A DNA stretch of 64,000 nt from Pseudescherichia sp031987975 (lineage in GTDB: Bacteria; Pseudomonadota; Gammaproteobacteria; Enterobacterales; Enterobacteriaceae), in assembly GCF_031987975.1 (NCBI RefSeq), contig NZ_DALZYX010000007.1, positions 186,001 to 250,000 on the forward strand, in the 5' to 3' direction. The notes under the pieces are model-generated. The model was not told the DNA's origin, did not search any database, and saw nothing but the letters and a program-made list of their open reading frames with translations. Positions 1-8,891 of the stretch are shown here, piece after piece. The position numbers were made by a program, and so were the translations under genes. Numbering within the stretch: the first letter of the stretch is position 1; each line of letters opens with the position of its first letter.

Positions 1-662
1 TGCCGGCAACGGTCATCGGCGTGGCGAAAGAGAAGCAGAGCATGTTCGGCAGCAGCAAGATCCTGCGCGTCTGGCTGCCCTATACCACCATGTCAGGGCG
101 CATTATGGGCCAGTCGTGGCTCAACTCCATCACCGTGCGGGTGAACGAGGGCTACAGCAGCGAGCAGGCCGAGCTGCAGTTAACCCGGCTGCTTACCTTG
201 CGCCATGGTAAAAAAGATTTCTTCGCCTGGAATATGGATGGGATCTTGAAAACGGCGGAAAAGACCACACGTACTTTACAGCTGTTCCTGACGCTGGTGG
301 CGGTAATCTCGCTGCTGGTGGGCGGTATTGGCGTAATGAACATTATGCTGGTCTCGGTCACCGAGCGCACCCGGGAGATTGGCATCCGCATGGCGGTCGG
401 GGCGCGCAAAAGCGACGTGCTGTCACAGTTTTTGATCGAGGCGGTGCTGGTTTGCCTGGTGGGGGGCGCGCTGGGCGTCTGTCTGTCGATGCTGATTGCT
501 TTTACGCTTCAGCTCTTTTTACCCGGCTGGGAGATCGGTTTCTCCCCGGTAGCGCTGGTAACGGCCTTCGTCTGCTCAACCTTTACCGGGGTGCTGTTTG
601 GCTGGCTGCCAGCGCGCAACGCTGCCGGACTCGATCCGGTCGAGGCACTGGCGCGGGAGTAG
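1..662 (+). CDS. macB: MacB, macrolide/efflux ABC transporter permease-ATPase (3' part only)
   Basis: Only the last ~220 codons are present; the reading frame is open from base 3, so the true start lies left of the window. MacB is an inner-membrane ABC protein with an N-terminal ATPase and a C-terminal four-helix permease; it works with MacA and TolC in export of macrolides and other substrates. The visible part holds the end of the periplasmic domain and the last three membrane segments. The FtsX-like motif MNIMLVSVTERTREIGIRMA follows a hydrophobic helix, and the tail reads GWLPARNAAGLDPVEALARE, typical of MacB/FtsX permeases. The ATPase domain cannot be judged here. The family call is firm; macB is chosen over other MacB-like paralogues because cspD-clpS-clpA follow, as in E. 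coli. Confidence 0.93.
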   Translation, partial: PATVIGVAKEKQSMFGSSKILRVWLPYTTMSGRIMGQSWLNSITVRVNEGYSSEQAELQLTRLLTLRHGKKDFFAWNMDGILKTAEKTTRTLQLFLTLVAVISLLVGGIGVMNIMLVSVTERTREIGIRMAVGARKSDVLSQFLIEAVLVCLVGGALGVCLSMLIAFTLQLFLPGWEIGFSPVALVTAFVCSTFTGVLFGWLPARNAAGLDPVEALARE

Positions 663-668
663 GAGCAA

Positions 669-698
669 TAAAAATGCCAGCATACGGGCTGGCATTTT
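669..698. terminator. Bidirectional terminator between macB and cspD
   Basis: Inverted repeat AAAATGCCAGC / GCTGGCATTTT with a 6-base loop lies between two convergent genes. A-rich and T-rich flanks on both sides allow use by either strand. Confidence 0.85.
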
Positions 699-733
699 AG
701 GAGCGGGATGTACACAATTAAAGCTAAGCGGCG

Positions 734-967
734 TCAGGCAACAGCGTCGACGATCGCCACTGCTTCAACGGGCACGATGACGCTGGCATGATTGCCTTTC
801 GGCCCCTGATGTACATCAAAATGGACGGTTTGCCCGGCCTTGAGCGTTCTGTAACCATCCATCTGGATGGTAGAATAGTGAGCGAAAATATCTTCGCCGC
901 CGCCTTCAGGGCAGATAAAACCGAACCCTTTAGCGTTGTTGAACCATTTAACAGTACCCGTTTCCAT
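734..967 (-). CDS. cspD: CspD, cold-shock-domain replication inhibitor
   Basis: A 77-residue single cold-shock domain. The start METGTVKWFNNAKGFGFICP was chosen because it gives the family length; the frame stays open 24 codons further upstream, but those do not look like Csp sequence. RNP1-like (KGFGFI) and RNP2-like (DIFAHYS) nucleic-acid-binding motifs are visible. E. coli CspD is not cold-induced; it rises in stationary phase and starvation, binds single-stranded DNA, and blocks replication. The gene is divergent from clpS-clpA, as in E. coli. The C-terminal tail (after VIVPVE) is a little longer than the 74-residue K-12 protein and is the least conserved part. Confidence 0.95.
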   Translation of the reverse strand: METGTVKWFNNAKGFGFICPEGGGEDIFAHYSTIQMDGYRTLKAGQTVHFDVHQGPKGNHASVIVPVEAVAIVDAVA

Positions 968-1296
968 GCTTCGACATCCTTCGTTAATCTTCTTTGAGTA
1001 AGATGGAATGAACCGGTGGCAGAGTCTGGGTTTGTTCAAAACCTCGCCAACTCTCGCCTGTACAATTTAGATAAATCGGGGTTAGCGTCAAGCGTTTGGC
1101 AGCGTCCAACAGGATGATTCACTCGAAAATTTGAAGCAGTTAACGCTATTGCCTGGGTTTGTGACAGCCCTCGCGAATGGCAATGATAGATGTTAGTTAT
1201 CTGAATCCTGATGTAGATTCAAAATGCATCTAGACTCAAGTCAACGACAGGGTGCACTCTGTCGGAAATGGCAACCTTAGATGAAAGCGAAGAACG
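968..1296. promoter_or_regulatory. Divergent cspD / clpS intergenic region
   Basis: This 329-base gap has no credible gene. It must hold the promoters of cspD (minus) and clpSA (plus). The clpS side has a purine-rich ribosome site (GAAAGCGAAGAACG before ATG) and two small inverted repeats, the stronger at 1245-1264. I could not assign -10/-35 boxes with confidence. Confidence 0.5.
1245..1264 (+). promoter_or_regulatory. 20-base imperfect palindrome (hairpin) in the clpS leader
   Basis: CGACAGGGTGCACTCTGTCG is self-complementary except for one pair. In plus-strand RNA that pair is G-U, so an 8-pair stem with a UGCA loop can form. It ends 32 bases before the clpS start. No T-run follows, so it is not an intrinsic terminator. 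Function unknown. Confidence 0.5.
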
Positions 1297-1617
1297 ATGG
1301 GTAAGTCTAATAATTGGCTGGATTTTGACCAATTGGCGGCAGATAAGCTGCGCGACGCGCTAAAACCGCCCGCTATGTATAAAGTTATGTTAATGAACGA
1401 TGACTACACGCCGATGGAATTTGTTATTGACGTGCTACAAAAGTTCTTTTCTTATGATGTAGAACGCGCTACGCAATTGATGCTCACGGTTCACTATCAC
1501 GGGAAAGCCATCTGCGGCATTTTCACTGCTGAAGTAGCAGAGACCAAGGTGGAGATGGTGAACAAGTATGCCCGGGAGAACGAACATCCGTTGTTGTGTA
1601 CGCAGGAACTCGCCTGA
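1297..1617 (+). CDS. clpS: ClpS, N-end rule adaptor for ClpAP
   Basis: This 106-residue protein has the same length as E. coli ClpS. It binds proteins with N-terminal Leu, Phe, Tyr or Trp and hands them to the ClpA hexamer for degradation by ClpP; it also inhibits ClpA action on SsrA-tagged substrates. The ClpS core is clear: the MNDDYTPMEFVIDVL segment contains the Asn-Asp residues that hold the substrate alpha-amino group, and the VHYHGKAICG segment contains the second hydrophobic-pocket wall. The disordered N-terminal ~20 residues required for delivery are present. clpA begins 28 bases downstream, so the two are very probably cotranscribed. Confidence 0.98.
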   Translation: MGKSNNWLDFDQLAADKLRDALKPPAMYKVMLMNDDYTPMEFVIDVLQKFFSYDVERATQLMLTVHYHGKAICGIFTAEVAETKVEMVNKYARENEHPLLCTQELA

Positions 1618-1645
1618 TTAAGGCAAACTATTGAGGGGGTGCCCA

Positions 1646-3922
1646 ATGCTCAACCAGGAACTGGAACTCAGTTTAAACATGGCTTTCGCCAGAGCGCGCG
1701 AGCACCGACATGAGTTTATGACCGTCGAGCACTTGTTGCTAGCTCTGCTCAGCAACCCATCGGCTCGCGAGGCGCTTGAAGCGTGCTCCGTTGATCTGGT
1801 GGCGCTGCGTCAGGAACTCGAAGCCTTCATCGAACAAACCACACCCGTGCTGCCCGTCAGCGAAGACGAGCGCGATACGCAACCGACGCTCAGCTTCCAG
1901 CGCGTATTGCAGCGTGCGGTATTCCACGTTCAGTCCTCCGGCCGTAGCGAAGTGACCGGCGCGAACGTACTGGTCGCTATCTTCAGCGAGCAGGAGTCTC
2001 AGGCTGCCTATCTGCTGCGTAAGCATGAGGTGAGCCGTCTCGACGTGGTGAACTTTATCTCCCACGGCACGCGGAAAGACGAACCGAATCAGGCTTCCGA
2101 TCCCGGCAGCCAGGCAAATCACGAAGAGCAGGCAGGCGGGGAGGAACGTATGGAAAACTTCACCACCAATCTCAATCAGCTTGCTCGTGTCGGCGGTATC
2201 GATCCGCTGATCGGCCGTGACAGAGAGCTTGAGCGAGCTATCCAGGTACTCTGTCGTCGTCGTAAAAATAACCCGCTGCTGGTGGGCGAGTCCGGCGTCG
2301 GTAAAACGGCGATTGCGGAAGGTCTGGCCTGGCGTATCGTGCAGGGTGACGTGCCGGAAGTGATGGCCGACTGCACTATCTACTCGCTGGATATTGGCTC
2401 GCTGCTGGCGGGTACCAAATACCGCGGTGATTTTGAAAAACGTTTCAAGGCGCTGCTGAAGCAGCTTGAACAGGACAGCAACAGCATCCTGTTTATCGAT
2501 GAGATCCATACCATTATCGGGGCGGGTGCCGCCTCGGGTGGTCAGGTCGATGCTGCCAACCTGATCAAACCGCTGCTCTCCAGCGGCAAGATCCGCGTAA
2601 TGGGCTCTACAACCTATCAAGAGTTCAGCAACATCTTTGAGAAAGACCGTGCGCTGGCGCGTCGCTTCCAGAAAATTGATATCACCGAACCGTCTGTCGA
2701 AGAGACGGTGCAGATTATCAACGGGCTGAAACCGAAGTACGAGGCGCACCACGACGTACGTTACACCGCAAAAGCGGTACGTGCTGCGGTAGAGCTGGCG
2801 GTGAAATACATCAATGACCGTCATCTGCCGGATAAGGCTATCGACGTCATTGACGAGGCCGGAGCGCGTGCGCGTTTGATGCCGGTTAGCAAGCGTAAAA
2901 AAACCATCAACGTGGCGGATATCGAAACGGTGGTGGCCCGCATCGCCCGTATTCCTGAGAAGAGTGTCTCTCAGAGCGACCGCGATACGCTGAAGAGCCT
3001 TGGCGAACGCCTGAAAATGCTGGTCTTTGGGCAGGATAAAGCCATTGAGGCCTTAACCGAAGCCATTAAGATGAGCCGCGCGGGTCTCGGACAGGATCAT
3101 AAGCCCGTAGGCTCGTTCCTGTTTGCCGGGCCGACCGGGGTCGGTAAAACCGAGGTCACGGTTCAGCTTTCAAAAGCGCTCGGCATTGAGCTGCTGCGTT
3201 TTGATATGTCCGAGTATATGGAGCGTCACACCGTGAGCCGCCTGATTGGTGCGCCTCCGGGATACGTTGGTTTCGATCAGGGCGGGCTGTTAACGGACGC
3301 AGTGATCAAACATCCGCACGCGGTACTGCTGCTTGACGAGATCGAGAAGGCGCACCCGGATGTCTTTAACCTGCTGCTGCAGGTGATGGATAACGGTACC
3401 CTGACCGATAACAACGGGCGCAAAGCGGACTTCCGTAACGTGGTGCTGGTGATGACCACCAACGCCGGGGTACGTGAAACCGAACGTAAATCCATTGGTC
3501 TTATCCACCAGGATAACAGCACCGATGCGATGGAAGAGATCAAAAAGATCTTTACGCCGGAGTTCCGTAACCGTCTCGACAACATTATCTGGTTCGATCA
3601 CCTCTCTACCGAGGTTATTCATCAGGTGGTGGATAAGTTCATCGTCGAGCTTCAGGTACAGCTGGATCAGAAGGGCGTTTCGCTGGAGGTCAGTCAGGAA
3701 GCACGCGACTGGCTGGCAGAGAAGGGCTACGATCGCGCGATGGGCGCACGTCCAATGGCGCGTGTGATCCAGGACAACCTGAAAAAACCGCTGGCCAACG
3801 AGCTGCTGTTTGGAACGCTGGTGGACGGTGGTCAGGTGACGGTCGAGCTGGACGCAGAGAAAAACGAGCTGACCTACGGCTTCCAGGGTGCGCAGAAGCA
3901 CAAGCCGGAAGCGGCGCATTAA
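1646..3922 (+). CDS. clpA: ClpA, ATPase subunit of the ClpAP protease
   Basis: Start MLNQELELSLN is preceded by a strong GAGGGGG ribosome site and gives 758 residues, identical to E. coli; upstream in-frame codons (from 1631) overlap this site and are rejected. The order of domains is N-terminal Clp repeats (1-~145), AAA+ D1 with Walker A GESGVGKT (214-221) and Walker B FIDEIH, then D2 with GPTGVGKT ending at K501/T502 and LLDEIEKAHPD. A ClpP-contacting IGL loop is visible (KSIGLIHQ). ClpA unfolds substrates and threads them into ClpP. clpP is not in this window, as in E. coli. The gene forms an operon with clpS and ends at a strong terminator. Confidence 0.99.
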   Translation: MLNQELELSLNMAFARAREHRHEFMTVEHLLLALLSNPSAREALEACSVDLVALRQELEAFIEQTTPVLPVSEDERDTQPTLSFQRVLQRAVFHVQSSGRSEVTGANVLVAIFSEQESQAAYLLRKHEVSRLDVVNFISHGTRKDEPNQASDPGSQANHEEQAGGEERMENFTTNLNQLARVGGIDPLIGRDRELERAIQVLCRRRKNNPLLVGESGVGKTAIAEGLAWRIVQGDVPEVMADCTIYSLDIGSLLAGTKYRGDFEKRFKALLKQLEQDSNSILFIDEIHTIIGAGAASGGQVDAANLIKPLLSSGKIRVMGSTTYQEFSNIFEKDRALARRFQKIDITEPSVEETVQIINGLKPKYEAHHDVRYTAKAVRAAVELAVKYINDRHLPDKAIDVIDEAGARARLMPVSKRKKTINVADIETVVARIARIPEKSVSQSDRDTLKSLGERLKMLVFGQDKAIEALTEAIKMSRAGLGQDHKPVGSFLFAGPTGVGKTEVTVQLSKALGIELLRFDMSEYMERHTVSRLIGAPPGYVGFDQGGLLTDAVIKHPHAVLLLDEIEKAHPDVFNLLLQVMDNGTLTDNNGRKADFRNVVLVMTTNAGVRETERKSIGLIHQDNSTDAMEEIKKIFTPEFRNRLDNIIWFDHLSTEVIHQVVDKFIVELQVQLDQKGVSLEVSQEARDWLAEKGYDRAMGARPMARVIQDNLKKPLANELLFGTLVDGGQVTVELDAEKNELTYGFQGAQKHKPEAAH

Positions 3923-3940
3923 TCTCTCACTAACGCCAAT

Positions 3941-3972
3941 AAAAAAGGCCGGGATAATTCCCGGCCTTTTAC
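3941..3972. terminator. Bidirectional terminator between clpA and infA
   Basis: AAAAGGCCGGGA / TCCCGGCCTTTT forms a long stem with a short AT loop and T-run. It sits between the convergent clpA and infA stop codons. The tRNA-Ser gene found here in K-12 is absent. Confidence 0.9.
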
Positions 3973-4012
3973 TATTCATAATCTGTGCAATTACCGCACA
4001 GCAGCGATGCGA

Positions 4013-4515
<503 letters not shown>

Positions 4516-5220
4516 TCATAGGGCTGGCGTAAATAAGGTGCGCGGCAGCCAGCAGCGGGGAGACAACGACCGATGACGCAGGCGATCGAGATGCTGCAGG
4601 TATTCGCGGCGCGGTATTTCATCCACGCCCAGCGAGGCGGTATGCTCGTTCAATACCTGGCAATCGATCAGCTCGCCTCCCTGGCGTAAAAATTCGGCGC
4701 AAAATACCAGCAGAGCGGTCTTGGAGGCGTTAACCCGACGGCTGAACATCGATTCGCCGCAGAACAGCGCGCCCTGGGCGACGCCGTACATTCCCCCGAC
4801 CAGTTCATCGCCTTCCCAGACCTCAATGGAGTGGGCATGGCCCAGCTCGTGCAGGCGATGATAGGCCAGCACCACGGCGGGCGTTATCCAGGTTCCTTCA
4901 TTCCGGTCGGTCGCGCAGCCTGTAATCACCTGGTCAAAATCGTGGTTCAGCGTCACGCGATAGGGCGAACGTTTATGGAAACGCTGCATGCTGCGGCTAA
5001 TGTGAAAGCGGTCAGGCCACAGCACCGCCCGTGGATCGGGGGACCACCAGAGGATCGGATCGCCAGCGGAAAACCAGGGAAAGATGCCTTGCTGATAGGC
5101 CATCAGCAGGCGAGCCGGACTGAGATCGCCACCCAGCGCCAGCAGTCCATTGGGTTCACGTAGCGCCCCTTCCGGGGAGGGAAAAGCAAGAGAGTGATGT
5201 GATAGCTGAACCAGGCGCAT
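4516..5220 (-). CDS. aat: Leucyl/phenylalanyl-tRNA-protein transferase
   Basis: Start MRLVQLSHHSLAFPSPEGAL gives 234 residues, the E. coli length; six further in-frame codons upstream are rejected. Aat adds Leu or Phe from aminoacyl-tRNA to N-terminal Lys or Arg of proteins, creating N-degrons. The conserved blocks GLLALGGDLSPARLLMAYQQ, GIFPWFS and ILWWSPDPRAVLWP are present, as are the core TWIT and GELVGG-like (DELVGGMYGVAQG) motifs. Functionally it feeds the ClpS-ClpAP pathway encoded a kilobase away. It follows cydC on the same strand with a 69-base gap that contains a small hairpin. Confidence 0.98.
   Translation of the reverse strand: MRLVQLSHHSLAFPSPEGALREPNGLLALGGDLSPARLLMAYQQGIFPWFSAGDPILWWSPDPRAVLWPDRFHISRSMQRFHKRSPYRVTLNHDFDQVITGCATDRNEGTWITPAVVLAYHRLHELGHAHSIEVWEGDELVGGMYGVAQGALFCGESMFSRRVNASKTALLVFCAEFLRQGGELIDCQVLNEHTASLGVDEIPRREYLQHLDRLRHRSLSPRCWLPRTLFTPAL
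5174..5181 (+). other. KOPS-like octamer GGGGAGGG
   Basis: Matches GGGNAGGG, the FtsK loading and orienting sequence, on the plus strand, within the aat coding region (antisense). Confidence 0.5.
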
Positions 5221-5261
5221 GGCGACAACGCTCCGCAACGCAACAATGATTGATCCATAGA

Positions 5262-5282
5262 ACCAGGCACCCCGTGCCTGGT
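5262..5282 (-). terminator. Hairpin between cydC and aat, possible weak terminator
   Basis: ACCAGGCAC-CCC-GTGCCTGGT is a perfect 9-pair stem. On the minus strand it is followed by TCTATGG with no real T-run, so it may be an RNA-processing or stability element instead of a full terminator. Confidence 0.5.
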
Positions 5283-5289
5283 CAGTCGT

Positions 5290-7011
5290 CTACAGCCGTT
5301 GCTTAAACTGGTAATAACGCCCCTGTTTGGCCAGTAACGCTGTGTGATTACCTTGCTCAATTATTTGACCATTGTCCATCACAATAATGCGATCGAAGCG
5401 CGATAATCCGCGCAGGCGGTGGGTGACCATCAGCACGGTTTTTTCCCGGGTAACGCGCTCAAGTAAATCAAGAATTTGGCTTTCGGTAGTGGCGTCTAAT
5501 CCCTCGGTAGGCTCGTCCAGCAGCATCAGCGGGGCATCATGCAGCAGCGCTCGCGCTACCGCCAGCCGCCGCAGCTCGCCGCCAGAGAGTTGACGGCCAC
5601 CTTCGCCGAGCCAGCTGTTCAGACCGCTCTCATCAAGCAGCTTCTCCAGTCCCACCTGAGCCAGCACCGCCGCCAGGGTGTCATCCGTCGCCGTCGGTGA
5701 AGCCAGCCGCAGGTTATCGCGCAGGGTCGCGCTAAACAGATGCACCCGCTGGGGCACCACGCTGATGGACGCCCGCAGAGCCGGCTCGCTCAGAGAGGCA
5801 AGCGGCTGGTTATTAATGGCGATCTCGCCCGCAACAGGATCCCAGGCGCGGGTCAGCAGCTGCAGAAGCGTGGATTTACCGCAGCCGGTGCGGCCCAGAA
5901 TAGCAACGTGCTCTCCGGCATCAATTTGTAACGATAGGCCGTCCAGCGCCCTCTGCGGCTGCTGGGGATAGCTAAAGCTGACGTTATCCAGGGTCAGCGC
6001 TGCCTGCGCGGGGGGTGGCATCTGGCTGTCGCTAAAGTGCACCTCGGGCGGACATTCGGTGATCTGGGTGATCCGCACAGCCGAGGCGATGACCTGGCCC
6101 AGATGCTGAAAAGCCCCCGTTACCGGTGCCAGCGCCTCAAAGGCGGCCAGCGCACAGAAGACAAACAGGGCGATCAACGCCCCAGGCTGGGTATCGCCCC
6201 CAACGCCGCCTGCCGCCAGCCACAGCATGGCGAGCACGGCAACCGCGTTGATCAGCAGCATCACCGCCTGCGACAGCGCGGTAAGCTCTGACTGTCGGCG
6301 CTGGGCGTCGTGCCAGCTTAGCTCGGTATTCTCCATCTGCGCACGATAGCGCTCGCTGGCACCGAAAATCGTCAGCTCCGCCTGGCCCTGCAGCCAGCTG
6401 GTAACCTGCTGACGGTACTCGCCGCGCAGGGTAGTCAGCTTCTCACCGGTGGGCTTACCGGCGCGATAGAACAGGGGAGGGAGCAGCAGCAGCGTTAGCA
6501 GCATAATGCCGCCGAGGGTCAGAGCCAGGGTGACATCGAGAATACTCAGGCCGATGGTCACCACCACAATAGTAACCAGCGCCCCGACCAGCGGGGAGAT
6601 TACCCGCAGGTAGAGATGATCCAGGGTATCCACGTCCGCCACGATGCGGTTGAGCAACTCGCCCTGGCGAAAGCGCGCCAGTCCGGCGGGGGAGAGAGGT
6701 AACAGCTTGCTGAAGGTCGAGACGCGCAGATGCTGAAGCACCCGGAAGGTGGCGTCGTGGCTGACCAGCCGTTCAAAGTAGCGTCCTGCAGTACGGGTAA
6801 TCGCCGCCCCGCGCACGCCAGCAGCGGGCAGCATGTAGTTAAAGCTATACAGCCCGCTCACGCCCACCACCGCCGAGGCGGAGAGGAACCAGCCCGAAAG
6901 GGTGATCAGTCCGATGCTTGCCAGCAGGGTGATGATTGCCAGCACGACGCCGAGCGCCAGCAGCCAGAAATGACGCTTGTAGAGCGCAAGAAACGGGATA
7001 AGTGCGCGCAT
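5290..7011 (-). CDS. cydC: CydC, subunit of the CydDC glutathione/cysteine exporter
   Basis: The 573-residue protein has six membrane helices (~1-310) fused to an ABC ATPase domain. Walker A ILGRTGCGKSTLLQLL, signature LSGGE and Walker B LMLLDEPTEGLD are seen. CydC and CydD form a heterodimer in the inner membrane that exports glutathione and cysteine (heme binding and transport have also been reported) and is required to assemble cytochrome bd and periplasmic c-type cytochromes. The ATG follows the cydD stop codon directly (TAAATG), implying translational coupling. Length and order agree with E. coli. Confidence 0.98.
   Translation of the reverse strand: MRALIPFLALYKRHFWLLALGVVLAIITLLASIGLITLSGWFLSASAVVGVSGLYSFNYMLPAAGVRGAAITRTAGRYFERLVSHDATFRVLQHLRVSTFSKLLPLSPAGLARFRQGELLNRIVADVDTLDHLYLRVISPLVGALVTIVVVTIGLSILDVTLALTLGGIMLLTLLLLPPLFYRAGKPTGEKLTTLRGEYRQQVTSWLQGQAELTIFGASERYRAQMENTELSWHDAQRRQSELTALSQAVMLLINAVAVLAMLWLAAGGVGGDTQPGALIALFVFCALAAFEALAPVTGAFQHLGQVIASAVRITQITECPPEVHFSDSQMPPPAQAALTLDNVSFSYPQQPQRALDGLSLQIDAGEHVAILGRTGCGKSTLLQLLTRAWDPVAGEIAINNQPLASLSEPALRASISVVPQRVHLFSATLRDNLRLASPTATDDTLAAVLAQVGLEKLLDESGLNSWLGEGGRQLSGGELRRLAVARALLHDAPLMLLDEPTEGLDATTESQILDLLERVTREKTVLMVTHRLRGLSRFDRIIVMDNGQIIEQGNHTALLAKQGRYYQFKQRL
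6474..6481 (+). other. KOPS-like octamer GGGGAGGG
   Basis: Plus-strand GGGNAGGG within cydC. Confidence 0.5.
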
Positions 7012-8778
7012 TTAAATCTCCTCCTGACGGTGGGCGAGCAGGGCGGCAAAGGCCCCGCTGGCGGCGGAAAGCTCGGCAAAAGTACCCTGTTCGACGATCG
7101 AACCATTCTGCATCACCCAGACGGCGTCCCAGTCGGCAAGCCCTTCCAGCTGGTGGGTGACCATCAGCGTCGTCTGACGCTGGGAAGCGACGTTTAACGC
7201 CTGCATCACGCGCTGTTCACTGTGGGCATCCAGGCTGGCGGCAGGCTCATCCAGCAGCAGCAGCTGGCAAGGGTTGAGCAGGGCGCGCGCCACCGCCACG
7301 CGCTGGGCCTGACCGACGGAAAGCCGGGCGGCCTGGTCGCCAACCGGGGTGTCGATTCCCTGCGGCAGCAGCGGCAGAAATTCACTCACCCAGGCGCTCT
7401 CCAGCGCGGCGTTCAGCTCCGCTTCGCTGGCATCAGGGCGCGCCAGCAGCACGTTTTCGCGCAGCGTAGCCGCCGGAAGCTGCGGGTTTTGCCCCACCCA
7501 GCTCAGGCGTTGTCGCCAGGCCTCCGGGTTGAGATCGCGCAGCTCCGTACCGTTAATCTGTAACGAACCCCGATAAGAGAGGAAGCCCGAGAGGGTATTG
7601 ATCAGCGAACTCTTACCCGAGCCGCTTTGACCCACCAGCACCACACGCTGTCCGGCGGCAAGGGTAAAGTTGAGCGGACCGGCCAGCACTGCGCCTTCTG
7701 GAGCGGTGATCCACAGGTCGCGAGCGCAGAGGCTAATCCCGTCGCTATCATCGGGCAGCGCTTCCCCCCCCTCGGGGTGGGCAAGCGGCGTTTCGAGGAA
7801 CGTTTTCAAGCTATCTGCCGCGCCGATGGCCTGCGCCTTCGCATGGTAAAAGGTGCCTAAGTCACGCAGCGGCTGGAAAAACTCAGGGGCAAGGATCAGC
7901 GCCAGGAAACCGGCGAACAGCGTTACCCCGGTGCCGTAGTGGCCGAAGTTCAGCTCGCCAAGGTAGGAGAAGCCAAAGTAGACCGCTACCAGCGCAATGG
8001 AGAGCGAGGTGAAAAATTCCAGCACGCCGGAGGAGAGGAAAGCGAGGCGCAGCACCTCCATGGTGCGGCTGCGAAAATCTTCCGAGGCCTTGCGAATATT
8101 GTCGGTCTCTGCCGCGCCGCGGCCAAAAATACGCAGCGTCTCCATCCCCCGCAGGCGATCGAGAAAGTGGCCGCTCAGACGGGCCAGCGCCTTGAAGTTG
8201 CGACGGTTAGCGTCAGCAGCACCCATGCCTACCATTGCCATAAACGTGGGGATCAGCGGGGCCGTCGCCAGCAGGATCAATGCGGCAACCCAGTTAAAGG
8301 GGAAGATAACAATCACGATCAGCAGCGGCACGCTCACTGCCAGCGCCATTTGCGGCAGGTAGCGGGCGTAGTAATCATGCATATCGTCAATCTGCTCAAG
8401 GATCAGCGTAGCCCAGCTGCCTGCGGGCCGGCCCTGAATCCATGCCGGTCCCGCCTGCTGCAGGCGATCGAGCACCTGACGACGAATTTCATACCGGATG
8501 TGCAGGCCCGCATGAAAGCCAACCCGCTCGCGCAGCCAGACCACCCAGGCGCGCAGCACAAATACCAGCACCAGCTGGATAAACGGCAGCAGCAGCGCCT
8601 CGCGCGGGATATTTTCCATGATCAGGTGATTGAGAATACGCGCCAGCAGCCAGGCCTGGGCGACAATCAGCAAACCGCTAGCCAGGCCGAGCAGGCGTGA
8701 CACCAGCAGCCAACGGCGGGAGAAAATACTTTGCTGTTTTAACCAGCGGGTTAATTCTTGTTGACGGGTTTTATTCAT
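7012..8778 (-). CDS. cydD: CydD, subunit of the CydDC glutathione/cysteine exporter
   Basis: This 588-residue ABC half-transporter has an N-terminal six-helix membrane domain and a C-terminal ATPase with Walker A LVGQSGSGKSSLINTLSG, signature LSVGQ and Walker B LLLLDEPAASLD. The LSVGQ signature departs from the usual LSGGQ, as in other CydD proteins. It is the first gene of cydDC, 113 bases downstream of trxB on the same strand. A terminator-like hairpin in that gap suggests it has its own promoter. Partner and role are as for CydC. Confidence 0.98.
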   Translation of the reverse strand: MNKTRQQELTRWLKQQSIFSRRWLLVSRLLGLASGLLIVAQAWLLARILNHLIMENIPREALLLPFIQLVLVFVLRAWVVWLRERVGFHAGLHIRYEIRRQVLDRLQQAGPAWIQGRPAGSWATLILEQIDDMHDYYARYLPQMALAVSVPLLIVIVIFPFNWVAALILLATAPLIPTFMAMVGMGAADANRRNFKALARLSGHFLDRLRGMETLRIFGRGAAETDNIRKASEDFRSRTMEVLRLAFLSSGVLEFFTSLSIALVAVYFGFSYLGELNFGHYGTGVTLFAGFLALILAPEFFQPLRDLGTFYHAKAQAIGAADSLKTFLETPLAHPEGGEALPDDSDGISLCARDLWITAPEGAVLAGPLNFTLAAGQRVVLVGQSGSGKSSLINTLSGFLSYRGSLQINGTELRDLNPEAWRQRLSWVGQNPQLPAATLRENVLLARPDASEAELNAALESAWVSEFLPLLPQGIDTPVGDQAARLSVGQAQRVAVARALLNPCQLLLLDEPAASLDAHSEQRVMQALNVASQRQTTLMVTHQLEGLADWDAVWVMQNGSIVEQGTFAELSAASGAFAALLAHRQEEI

Positions 8779-8835
8779 TGCGCGCTTAGCAGGTGGTTTG
8801 TCAGATTTTTGAGCTGCGCAATGTTACAACGGGAC

Positions 8836-8867
8836 AAAAATAAAGGCGACTTATAGTCGCCTTTTTT
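8836..8867 (-). terminator. trxB terminator
   Basis: AAAGGCGAC-TATAA-GTCGCCTTT followed on the minus strand by ATTTTTG lies 25 bases after the trxB stop and before cydD. A T-run on the plus side also exists, but no plus-strand gene ends here. Confidence 0.85.
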
Positions 8868-8891
8868 ACCTTTGTTACTGACTTGTAAAGA

